A stretch of DNA of 31,038 nucleotides, from IMG/VR virus record IMGVR_UViG_3300036046_000029, positions 1 to 31,038 of that record; one strand, 5' to 3'. Below, piece by piece: positions 7,630-14,520 of this stretch (position 1 is its first letter; every line of letters begins with the position of its first letter). Origin of the DNA: a virus. Made by a program: the position numbers and the translations under genes. A model generated the notes under the pieces. It had not been told where the DNA came from and did no database searches. It saw nothing but the letters and a program-made list of their open reading frames with translations.

Positions 7630-8201
7630 GCCATCACCATCCCGCGCCGGTCTTCCAGCGTCTGCAGGATCGCCTCGCGATCGGCGGCCATGTCGCCACT
7701 AAAGCTCACCTGGTAATCGCCCGCCCGCTCGCTGCGCAGCGCGCCGCGATAGGACAGGTCGAGCGCGATCAGCTTGATCGTCACCTCGTCCCACGCGGCC
7801 GCCAGCCCGATCGGGGTGTAGCTGGCCCGGACGAGCGGAGCCCAGTGCGTGCGGGCGTTCGGCCCGCCGGTGAGGCGCTGGAGCGTCCGCCCGCCGTGCA
7901 GCACGCGGAAGTCTGCGCCTGCCAGCTCGGTCTCGTGGGCAGCGAGGCCGGTGTTGCCGGGATCAATTTCGGTGATGGTGATCGGCAGGCCGGTGTCGGC
8001 CGGCCGCAGCAGGCGCAGCGTGGTGACGAGCCGATCGGCCGGGGCCAGCGGATCACCCAGATCCACCGTGATCGCGCCCGCCGCACCGAAGCGCGCATCG
8101 AGCTCGGCTGCGATTGCGTCGATCATCGCCAGCAGCTCGTTGTCGGGCAGATCGGTCTGCAGCCGCAGCTTGACCCGGTCGAGGAGGGCATAGTTCGGCA
8201 T
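7626..8201 (-). CDS. Head-tail connector protein (gp6-like)
   Basis: This 191-residue protein begins MPNYALLDRVKLRLQTDLPDNELLAMIDAIAAELDARFG, the helical start of gp6-like connector proteins ('vK..L.i..d..d..l..li.aA...ie...g'). It then carries a beta-rich region with ADRLVTTLRLLRP and the late RASYTPIGLAAAWDEVTIKLIALDLSYRGALRSERAGDYQVSF, also typical ('A...l.........iksEriGdys'). It forms a ring under the portal. The overlap with both neighbours is 1-4 nt. Confidence 0.82.
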   Translation of the reverse strand: MPNYALLDRVKLRLQTDLPDNELLAMIDAIAAELDARFGAAGAITVDLGDPLAPADRLVTTLRLLRPADTGLPITITEIDPGNTGLAAHETELAGADFRVLHGGRTLQRLTGGPNARTHWAPLVRASYTPIGLAAAWDEVTIKLIALDLSYRGALRSERAGDYQVSFSGDMAADREAILQTLEDRRGMVMA

Positions 8202-8464
8202 CAGGCGGCCACCGACTTCTTTGCGCTTTCCGCAAATTGCAACACAGCCACCTCGCCCGCGCCATCACCGGCCGGAGCCGCCCCGAGGGGCATCTCGGCG
8301 ACCAGCAGATCGAAGCCGACCCCCAGAAGGAACTCACGCTCGAACTGCGGCGGCAGCTGGGCGACCTCGGTCAGCTCCGCCCCGAACACCGGATCGGCAT
8401 CGCGGGGGTAGGAGAGCACGATCGCCGGCGCTGCCTCGGTGATGACGCGGACGCGGGTGGCCAT
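8201..8464 (-). CDS. Hypothetical protein, 87 residues, in head-connector operon
   Basis: This small protein begins MATRVRVITEAAPAIVLSYPRD and contains LPPQFEREFLLGVGFDLLVAEMPLG. Its stop overlaps the start of the connector gene. No family is recognised. The conserved operon position between the Ala-rich protein and the connector suggests a virion or assembly role. The frame shows normal high-GC third positions. Confidence 0.6.
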   Translation of the reverse strand: MATRVRVITEAAPAIVLSYPRDADPVFGAELTEVAQLPPQFEREFLLGVGFDLLVAEMPLGAAPAGDGAGEVAVLQFAESAKKSVAA

Positions 8465-8468
8465 CGGA

Positions 8469-8903
8469 TCAGGCCTTGACCTTGCCCGGCTTGGCGGGCT
8501 TGGTCTCGTCGGGGGAGGCGGGCTTGGTTTCGGTCTGCGCCTTGGCGGCCTCTTCGGCGGCGGCCTTCAGGGCAGCTTCCTTCTTGGCCGCCGCGTCGGC
8601 AGCGGCCTGCTGCGCACGCTTCTGCTCCTCGATCGCCCACGCGGCATCGGCAGCGGCCTTTTCGGCGGCCTCGGCGGCGGCCTTCTCGGCGGCCTCCTTC
8701 TCGGTAGCCGCAGCGGCGTCGGCAGCTTCATCGAAGCCGGGCAGCGCGCCATCGATCAGGCCGAACTGCTCGGCCACCTCGGGCAGGATCTCGGTGCCGG
8801 GCGTGGCGAACAGGAACGCGGCGCGCTCGTCGCTGGCATCGACCAGCTCGGTCTTGTCGGCGGCAAGGCACAGGCGCTGGCGGGCAATCTGGTTCTGGGA
8901 CAT
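8469..8903 (-). CDS. Alanine/lysine-rich coiled-coil protein in head operon
   Basis: This 144-residue product starts at the ATG 8903 with AAGGAA about 8 nt upstream; an in-frame extension further upstream has no coding look. The first ~55 residues (MSQNQIARQRLCLAADKTELV ... VAEQFGLIDGALPGF) look globular. Residues 56-144 are almost entirely Ala, Glu, Lys and Asp (AAADAAAKKEAALKAAAEEA), a long helix or coiled coil, with a Lys/Pro tail resembling a histone-like C-terminus. Similar Ala/Lys-rich proteins occur next to capsid genes. Function unknown; a DNA- or scaffold-associated role is only a guess. Confidence 0.65.
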   Translation of the reverse strand: MSQNQIARQRLCLAADKTELVDASDERAAFLFATPGTEILPEVAEQFGLIDGALPGFDEAADAAAATEKEAAEKAAAEAAEKAAADAAWAIEEQKRAQQAAADAAAKKEAALKAAAEEAAKAQTETKPASPDETKPAKPGKVKA

Positions 8904-8940
8904 GGGTTGGGTTTCCTTGTTGAAGACGATCATCGGGCGA

Positions 8941-9195
8941 TCACTGCGGCTTGGCCCAGCTGACGAGCAGCCAGCTGCCGCTGGTATCGACGGTGGCCAT
9001 CGCGATCCGGCCGCTGGAACCGGCCGGGATGGAGGCGTTGGCGAAGCGGTCGGTGCGCACGAGCCCGGAGGTGAGCTGCACGACACTGAGCAGCGTGTCG
9101 CCGGCGGCGATCCCGTCAACCGGGATGTTGCCGATCGGCCCGCCACGAACGATCGCGGTATCGACTGCGCGGGGAAATCCCGAGGCGTAGGTCAT
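8941..9195 (-). CDS. Small protein after capsid gene (possible decoration/head protein)
   Basis: This 84-residue protein starts at the ATG 9195 with AGGAGA placed 6 nt upstream. The sequence TYASGFPRAVDTAIVRGGPIG ... SWLLVSWAKPQ is beta-rich and lacks charged helices. Coding next to the major capsid gene and the beta-rich character would suit a capsid decoration or cement protein, but no family motif is decisive. The upstream 143 nt hold three hairpins, so its expression may be tuned relative to the capsid gene. Confidence 0.6.
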   Translation of the reverse strand: MTYASGFPRAVDTAIVRGGPIGNIPVDGIAAGDTLLSVVQLTSGLVRTDRFANASIPAGSSGRIAMATVDTSGSWLLVSWAKPQ

Positions 9196-9222
9196 GAAAG
9201 GTCTCCTGCAGATGGCTTGCCG

Positions 9223-9325
9223 GGCGGCTCGATGGAGCAAGAAGCCGCCGGGAAAGCCGGGGCCGGTGTGGGGGGACATTCCAACCGGCCCCGGAGGGAT
9301 GAGAGCGGACGGGATCGGCCCGCTC
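9223..9325 (-). terminator. Three consecutive hairpins after the capsid gene
   Basis: Reading from the capsid stop: arms GAGCGG/CCGCTC (9303-9325), then a perfect 11-bp stem CCGGGGCCGGT/ACCGGCCCCGG with a 16-nt loop (9257-9294), then 7-bp arms GGCGGCT/AGCCGCC (9223-9249). No long T-run follows, so this may be an attenuator, an RNA-stabilising 3' end or a processing site, not a strict terminator. Confidence 0.55.
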
Positions 9326-9338
9326 GCGGGAGAGACCG

Positions 9339-10673
9339 TTAGGCGTTGAGGCCGGTGACGGTGTGGAACGCGGTCGGGCGGAACACCGCCAGCGCAGCCC
9401 GCATGTCGGCGCGCATGGTGCGCAGACCCGCGGCGAACTGGGAGCCGACGTAGCCCATCTGGATGTCGAGGCCGCGGCGCTCGAACAGCATGATCCACTC
9501 GGGGGTGAACGCGCCCACCAGCGCCGCGCCTTCGGTCAGCGCATCGTTGAGCACCACCGGCAAGCCCCAGAGGCGCATCGGGCCGGCGTCCTTCGGATCG
9601 CCGTAGATGTAGAGGCCGTCAGCGGTCTTCTGCAGGCGCACGCGCTGGAAGTCGCGCGGGTGCATGACGATGTGGGTGGCCTGAGCGCGGCCGGTCAGCA
9701 TGATGTTGATGATCGCGATGTAGAGCGCGTCCATGATGGTGTTGGCACCGCGGGCCGCAGTCTGGATGCCGGCGGTGTTGAGGATGCCGCGCAGGTTGGC
9801 ACCGGTGCCGTTGCCGATCAGGGCCTGCTGGTCGAGCCGCTGACGCACGCCGAAGCCGAGGCGGGCGTTGATGTAGCTTTCGACGATGGCGACATCCTCG
9901 AGCTGCTCGTCGGTGACCGGCAGGATATCGCCGATCTTGACCACAGGCACGCTCTGCTGGCTGAAGGCAAAGGTCGCTTCGGGATAGGCGGCACCTTCCG
10001 CCGTTTCGGCAGCGGCGTGGGTGCGGGTGGTTTCCACCATGAACGGCACGGCAGCCTGCGAGGTGCGGCCCATCGGCAGGATGTCGATCAGCTGGATCGG
10101 ACGGGTCACGCCTTCGACGAAGCCGGGCAGACGGATGTTTTCCGGCGCGAAGCCGGCGGTGGTGCTCATCAGCGCCTTGCGGCCGATGGTTTCGAACTGG
10201 GCGGTCTTGGCGAGGAAGTCCGAGCCGAAGATGTCCTCGTTCTTGTAGTCGAAGCCATCGGGGCAGCCGCGATCGAGCCAATCCTTGAAGCCCCTGCTCT
10301 CGGTCACCTGCGCGCCGAGCGACTTGAACTGCTCGAGATTGGCGGGCTGGCCGCCCCCAAAGCCACCGGGGCTACCAGGGAGGATAAAGCCGGGACGAAC
10401 CTTGCCCAGCTGCTCGAGGTTGGTCTGCGCGTTCTTGATCGCCTGCAGGCCGCCGATGTGCTCGCCCAGCTCGTCGAGCTCGGCATTGCGCTTCTTGACC
10501 TCGGTGATGAGATCATCCGAGCTCTTGATGACGACGCCGGGCACGGTGATCTTCGAGGGATCGTAGGTGCCCTCAGGCGTTTTGGCCTGTTTTAGCATCG
10601 TGTGCAGCTCTTCGGCCCGCGCCCGCATCTTCTCCTGCGCCTTATCGAGCGGGAGGGTCTTCATATCGTACAT
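9339..10673 (-). CDS. Major capsid protein, HK97 fold
   Basis: This 444-residue protein forms the capsid shell. The start chosen is the ATG 10673 with GGAG 7 nt upstream; an in-frame extension beyond it is not coding-like. Residues about 5-95 are a charged coiled-coil scaffold (delta) domain. From about 150, typical HK97 features appear: WLDRGCPDGFDYKNEDIF, GFVEGVTRPIQLIDILPMGRTSQAAVPFMVETT, then QSVPVVKIGDILPVTDEQLEDV and HPRDFQRVRLQKTADGLYIYGDP with AGLRTMRADMRAALAVFRPTAF at the end. The HK97-type protease gene is nearby. Its promoter region (10674-10878) carries the CCGGACA-NN-TGTCCGG dyad shared with the lysis cassette. Confidence 0.95.
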   Translation of the reverse strand: MYDMKTLPLDKAQEKMRARAEELHTMLKQAKTPEGTYDPSKITVPGVVIKSSDDLITEVKKRNAELDELGEHIGGLQAIKNAQTNLEQLGKVRPGFILPGSPGGFGGGQPANLEQFKSLGAQVTESRGFKDWLDRGCPDGFDYKNEDIFGSDFLAKTAQFETIGRKALMSTTAGFAPENIRLPGFVEGVTRPIQLIDILPMGRTSQAAVPFMVETTRTHAAAETAEGAAYPEATFAFSQQSVPVVKIGDILPVTDEQLEDVAIVESYINARLGFGVRQRLDQQALIGNGTGANLRGILNTAGIQTAARGANTIMDALYIAIINIMLTGRAQATHIVMHPRDFQRVRLQKTADGLYIYGDPKDAGPMRLWGLPVVLNDALTEGAALVGAFTPEWIMLFERRGLDIQMGYVGSQFAAGLRTMRADMRAALAVFRPTAFHTVTGLNA

Positions 10674-10770
10674 TGCGTTTCTCCACTGGGGCCGGCCAAA
10701 GGCGACGGTGTCTGAGGCGCGGCGAAAACCGGTGGAGATGTATTGAGAGCAGAAACGCCCCGCGCGCGCC

Positions 10771-10786
10771 CCGGACACATGTCCGG
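10771..10786. promoter_or_regulatory. Dyad CCGGACA-CA-TGTCCGG, capsid/nuclease divergent promoter
   Basis: This is a perfect 7-2-7 inverted repeat, 98 nt from the capsid ATG and 93 nt from the divergent nuclease ATG. The flanks (CGCGCC to the left and C to the right) are identical to those of the dyad at 19499-19514, so 22 of 23 positions match. The dyad centre lies about 33 nt from CAATAC, a possible -10 toward the capsid gene. It is the likely binding site of the Mor/C-like activator encoded at 19518-19925. Confidence 0.7.
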
Positions 10787-10878
10787 CACGGCAGAAAAAG
10801 CGGCGATGCGGGAATGACGACTGCCTAACCGCAAAGCCGCGATTCGGCAAATGATCCGCGCGGTGCTAGGGCGCGGCG

Positions 10879-11259
10879 ATGTTTTTCACTCTGGCCGCCG
10901 CCCCGATGCTTCTTGGCGCGATCGCGGTGTGCCCGCCGCCGCCGGCCCGCCGCCATCACTGCGTCGTCGATGGCGACACGGTCTGGTGGCAGGGCGAGAA
11001 GATCCGCATCGCCGATATCGACACCCCCGAGCTGAGCGGCCGGTGCGAGGCGGAGCGCCGCCGCGCCCGCGCCGCCCGCGATCGCCTGGTGGCGCTGCTC
11101 AACGCACGGCCAGTGACAATCGAGCGCACCGGCACCGATCGTTACGGCCGCACGCTCGCCCGGTTCCGGTCCAGGACCGGCATGGTCGGCGAGCAGCTGG
11201 TGAGCGAAGGCCTCGCCGCCCGCTGGCCGGGCCGCCTGGACTGGTGCGCCGCCCGTTGA
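10879..11259 (+). CDS. Secreted SNase-type (thermonuclease family) nuclease
   Basis: This 126-residue protein has a hydrophobic N-terminus (FFTLAAAPMLLGAIAV) that could be a signal peptide, then a compact staphylococcal-nuclease domain: VVDGDTVWWQGEKIRIADIDTPE and TDRYGRTLARF. Equivalents of the catalytic set are present: D33, R43, D48, E51 and R92. The domain is shorter than classical SNase but matches small alphaproteobacterial members. It is the only plus-strand gene inside the head operon, sitting between the capsid and protease genes, so it resembles a moron. A possible own promoter element (TGCTAG) lies about 16 nt before the ATG. It may degrade host or competing DNA outside the cytoplasm; the role is inferred. 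Confidence 0.85.
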   Translation: MFFTLAAAPMLLGAIAVCPPPPARRHHCVVDGDTVWWQGEKIRIADIDTPELSGRCEAERRRARAARDRLVALLNARPVTIERTGTDRYGRTLARFRSRTGMVGEQLVSEGLAARWPGRLDWCAAR

Positions 11260-11366
11260 CCGGCAAGGTCGTCTGAAACACCGCCCAGGGGCGATTTCAG
11301 AGGCCATAAGAACCCCGTCATGCGATTTTTGGCGGTCGGAGGGCCTTCAACCAATTCTGGGGCTTT

Positions 11367-11392
11367 CTGACGGCTCCTGAGCGGAGTGTCAG
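11367..11392. terminator. Interrupted hairpin between protease stop and nuclease end
   Basis: CTGAC-GG-CTCC-tgagc-GGAG-T-GTCAG forms a 9-bp stem with small bulges, overlapping the protease stop codon (11389-11391). It is convergent-positioned between the plus-strand nuclease and the minus-strand protease and could terminate either transcript. It lacks a clear T-run. The rest of 11260-11366 holds no gene I can support. Confidence 0.35.
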
Positions 11393-12123
11393 AGACCCAG
11401 CCGGATCCGGGCCTCCCGGGTCTCGTGGTGGGCGATCTGGTTGCGGATCGCATCGATCGCCTTCGCCTCGGCATCGGGATCAAGATCACCCGTTACCGGC
11501 ACCGTCACGTTGGGCAGGCTCAGGGCCTTGCCCAGTGCGATGTGGATCTCCTCGAGCTGCTTGCGGCCGGTCGTGCTCAGGCTGGCGGGATCGCCGCCCA
11601 GCGCCTCGGCCAGCTCGCCCAGACCGGCGATCAGCGGCGCGAAGCCTGCATCCTTCAGCGACTTCATACTGAGCGTCCCGGTGCCCCGGCCCGCGCCGCG
11701 AATAACGGTCGACACCTCGTGGACATCGAGCCGCTTGAGCACCCGCACCCGGGTCTCGCCGCGCTGGGTGAAGTCGGATTCGACCACCCCGAAGCCGTAG
11801 GAATACTCCTGCACCGGCTTGCCCTTGGCCAGATCGAACAGCAGCGTCTTGTGCCAGTCGCGCCCGCCCTGCGTCTCGAGGTTGAGGTGCAGCTCGGCAT
11901 AGGCGATGTCGCCCTCCTCGTAGACCCGCGCCTTTCCGAAGGGCATCCTGTAGCGATCGTGATGGTGGATCAGCGGGCACCACTGCTCGCCGCCGTCCTT
12001 CCAGCTGAACGCGCCGGGGGCGTACGTGTCGCCGTCATGGTCGACCTCGGACAGGCGGGCGAGGATGGCGAGGCCCTTGCCGGTCTCGCCCATCTCGGTG
12101 ACGGTCAGGTTCTTGGTTAGCAT
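11389..12123 (-). CDS. Prohead protease, HK97 family (peptidase U35)
   Basis: This 244-residue serine protease would mature the capsid by removing the scaffold domain of the major capsid protein. Visible motifs: DGDTYAPGAF at the N-terminus, HHHDRYRMPFGKA (catalytic His about residue 55), QEYSYGFGVVE (Ser 108 in the SxGF motif) and LKRLDVHEVSTVIRGAG (Glu 136 in the L-x-EVS motif). This is the His/Ser/Glu arrangement of HK97 gp4. Downstream of residue 170 a C-terminal helical extension may assist scaffolding. It sits between portal and capsid genes as usual, although a plus-strand nuclease gene separates it from the capsid gene. Confidence 0.93.
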   Translation of the reverse strand: MLTKNLTVTEMGETGKGLAILARLSEVDHDGDTYAPGAFSWKDGGEQWCPLIHHHDRYRMPFGKARVYEEGDIAYAELHLNLETQGGRDWHKTLLFDLAKGKPVQEYSYGFGVVESDFTQRGETRVRVLKRLDVHEVSTVIRGAGRGTGTLSMKSLKDAGFAPLIAGLGELAEALGGDPASLSTTGRKQLEEIHIALGKALSLPNVTVPVTGDLDPDAEAKAIDAIRNQIAHHETREARIRLGL

Positions 12124-12142
12124 CGGTTAGTTCCTTCAAACG

Positions 12143-12184
12143 CTCTGGCCGGCGTCAAGTAGCGAAGCGGTAGGCCGGTCAGAG
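12143..12184. repeat. Dispersed hairpin element, copy 3 with extended stem
   Basis: The 16-nt core CAAGTAGCGAAGCGGT (12156-12171) is identical to copy 1. Here the stem is much longer: CTCTGGCCGGC pairs with GCCGGTCAGAG (11 bp with one G-T pair). It occupies the portal-protease junction and includes the portal stop codon. Nothing else is seen in the 55-nt gap. Confidence 0.75.
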
Positions 12185-14359
12185 AACAAAGTTCGGCACG
12201 AAGGACAGCGTGCAGTTGGGGCGCATGGTGTCGGTCATCAGCCGTGCGGCCTCGGCCGAGACGATCTTGCCGTTGCGGGCGATGTGGCTGAGCTCCGATC
12301 GCGGCTCGCCGAAGATCCCGTCGGAGACGACATACTCGGCAACCCCGCCGCCGCGCCCCATCTCCAGCGTCGAGACGTTCTGCGCATACTGGGTCTCGGT
12401 GCGGGCGATCACCCGGGCGCGGGTTTCGGGGCTGTTCCAGATCCCGCCTTCGACCTGGTTGGCGATGCGGTTGGCGAGCGCGCGGATGCCCTCGCCTTCC
12501 TCCAGCCCCTCGGCCAGCGCGGTGAAGACCGCATCGCGGGTCTGGCCCGACAGGTCTATCACCCCGGCACGGCGGCCGCCGGCCGCCACGATCTCACGCA
12601 GCACCGGATCGGGCAGGCCGGTGCCAAAGCCTGCTTCCTGCAGCACCTCGGCCGTCTTGCGCGCGATCGCGACGTACTGCGCCTGGTAGCGGGACGAGAG
12701 GCCCTGCTCCCAGGCCTCGAGGTTGAGCAGGTCGATGATCTGCTTGATGAGGTCATCGTTCTTGGTGAAGACCTTCGACTTGGGTTCCCAGCCCCGCGCA
12801 CTCAGCACCTGCTCTGCGACCCTTTCGGCGGTGTCGCCCCACTCGGCGAACAGCGGCAGCAATACGGCGTTGAAGGCCTCCGCCTGCGCGCGCGCTTCGC
12901 GGAACAGGCGCAGGGCGATCCGCTGGCTGCGCGCGATCGTCGCCTCGTCCGCATCGCGCGCACCGGCCGGCAGCCAGTCCTCGGGCAGGTTCTTGGCCTC
13001 AGGCTCGGGCAGCGCCTTGGCAGGCGACGCCAGCTGGGGGTCGGGCTCGGGCAGGCCGCGCATCTCGCGCGGCTTTCCTGCCTCCGCCAGGGGCACCTCG
13101 AGCTTGGCGATCGGGCGCAGGTAATACTTGTGGCTCTCGTCCGCCTCGCGGCCGGTTTCGACCAGGTAATCGTAAAGCGTGATCGCGCCTGCCTCGAACT
13201 CCTTCAGCTTGCGTTCGGTCTGGCGGTTTTCGTCCTCCTGCAGGGCGAGCACTTCATCGGTGTCCCAGAACAGCTCAAGGGGGAGTTTTCCTCTGCCGGG
13301 CTTTTCGAAATCGGGCAGCAGGCTGCGCTGCAGCTCGTCGGCAAGGGCGCGGCCCAGCGGCAGCACGCCGTTGTGCCAGGCGAGCTTGCGCATCTCCTCC
13401 ATCGTCGCGCCGACCTTGGTAGACTGGAGCCCCGCGCCGAAGCCGACGACAGCGGACGGGATGCCCAGCGCCGCGCAAACCCGTTCCTCGGCCACATCAC
13501 GTGCCTCTGACAGGTTCATCTGCTGCGGGTTGAAACCATAGGGCTGCACATCGGTCGGCGCGCCCATCACCAGCGTGCCGCCGCGCCCGTCGCCGCTGAA
13601 GGTCTGCTGGAACCACGTTTTGGTCGCCTCGACATCATCGGTGCTGGCCATCGATCCGGCCTTGGGGCTGATCACCACGCCGGGCACGCCCATGTTGCGC
13701 AGCAGGCTGGCGACGAAGTTGCTGCTTTCTATGTCGGCAAAGATTTCGCGGATCACGCTGCGCATCGGGGCATAGCCGCGCCGCAGATCGCGGGGATTGA
13801 GCCCGTTCCGAAAGTGCACGACATCGGCAGGATCGAGGTAGAGCCGACCGTAACCGGTGCCGGGCGAATATTCATAGTGCGACAGGAACTGGCTGCCATC
13901 GAGCCCCGCCTTCGGCTCGATCATGAATTGCGGCACATACCACAGCTCGCGCACGGTCCCGGCCAGATCTCGGACCTTGACCAGATAGGCATCGCCCCAG
14001 ATGCAGAAATCGGCGATCACCCCGTTCCACAGCGCGATGTCTCCATAATGCGGGTTGGGGTGGCGGATCAGATCGAGCAGCGGATGCTCCTCGACCTGCT
14101 CGAGCTTGCCGCCCTGCTTGCGCTCGCGCATCGCCAGCGTCGCCTCTGGCAGCGCCCGCTGGAGCCACATCACCGGGGCCATGACGACCGAGGCGTCGAG
14201 CATGTCGCCGACCTCGCGGGCATAGTCGAACCGGGTGCGGCGCAGCAGCCCGCCGAAGAACAGCGACTGCGCGGCGTGGCGCATCGTGGTCAGCGAGCTG
14301 CTGACGCGGGCGAGCGCCTTGGTGATGAAGTTGCCGCCGGTATTGGGGGAAGGCGTCAT
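12179..14359 (-). CDS. Portal protein fused to minor head protein (F-like)
   Basis: This 726-residue two-domain protein has residues about 1-430 as an HK97-type portal: EEHPLLDLIRHPNPHYG, WNGVIADFCIWGDAYLVKVRD, LYLDPADVVHFRNGLNPRDLRRGYAPMRSV, ERVCAALGIPSAVVGFGAGLQSTKVGATMEEMRKLAWHNGVLP. After an acidic/proline linker (about 440-480), residues 490-726 are a Mu gpF/SPP1 gp7-type minor head domain: LSARGWEPKSKVFTKNDDLIKQIIDLLNLEAWEQ, then ARVIARTETQYAQNVSTLEMGR (RTE motif about 653) and a final MRPNCTLSFVP, a variant of the usual HPNCRC. The ORF is continuous with no internal stop, so the fusion looks genuine. It overlaps the upstream 54-residue gene by 4 nt. Confidence 0.92.
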   Translation of the reverse strand: MTPSPNTGGNFITKALARVSSSLTTMRHAAQSLFFGGLLRRTRFDYAREVGDMLDASVVMAPVMWLQRALPEATLAMRERKQGGKLEQVEEHPLLDLIRHPNPHYGDIALWNGVIADFCIWGDAYLVKVRDLAGTVRELWYVPQFMIEPKAGLDGSQFLSHYEYSPGTGYGRLYLDPADVVHFRNGLNPRDLRRGYAPMRSVIREIFADIESSNFVASLLRNMGVPGVVISPKAGSMASTDDVEATKTWFQQTFSGDGRGGTLVMGAPTDVQPYGFNPQQMNLSEARDVAEERVCAALGIPSAVVGFGAGLQSTKVGATMEEMRKLAWHNGVLPLGRALADELQRSLLPDFEKPGRGKLPLELFWDTDEVLALQEDENRQTERKLKEFEAGAITLYDYLVETGREADESHKYYLRPIAKLEVPLAEAGKPREMRGLPEPDPQLASPAKALPEPEAKNLPEDWLPAGARDADEATIARSQRIALRLFREARAQAEAFNAVLLPLFAEWGDTAERVAEQVLSARGWEPKSKVFTKNDDLIKQIIDLLNLEAWEQGLSSRYQAQYVAIARKTAEVLQEAGFGTGLPDPVLREIVAAGGRRAGVIDLSGQTRDAVFTALAEGLEEGEGIRALANRIANQVEGGIWNSPETRARVIARTETQYAQNVSTLEMGRGGGVAEYVVSDGIFGEPRSELSHIARNGKIVSAEAARLMTDTMRPNCTLSFVPNFVL

Positions 14360-14520
14360 GCCAGCAGCTCCTTCAGCAGCGCGATCTGGTTGGCGGACAG
14401 GGTGATCTGGTGCTGGCGTCCCTTTCCGGCTTGCCGGATCAGCACCGATCCGCTGCTGACGGTCACCAGCGTGGTGTCGGCAAAGGCGTTGCCTCCAAGA
14501 TTATGCGTGCCAGTCTTCAT
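14356..14520 (-). CDS. 54-residue protein between terminase and portal
   Basis: The start overlaps the terminase stop (ATGA) and the stop overlaps the portal start (ATGA). The sequence MKTGTHNLGGNAFADTTLV, with SSGSVLIRQAGKGRQHQITLSANQIALLKELLA after it, has a helical C-terminus. Position and coupling suggest a genuine gene, possibly a small head-completion or packaging protein like the gpW-type small genes found at this site in other phages. No family is recognised. Confidence 0.65.
   Translation of the reverse strand: MKTGTHNLGGNAFADTTLVTVSSGSVLIRQAGKGRQHQITLSANQIALLKELLA

Noticed and set aside
9363-10595. Long plus-strand open frame opposite the capsid gene
   Set aside because: It mirrors the HK97 capsid coding frame and has repetitive Gly/Val/Asp shadow composition; no start signal.
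12284-13510. Plus-strand open frame opposite the portal fusion
   Set aside because: Antisense shadow of the portal/minor head gene; no conserved motif.
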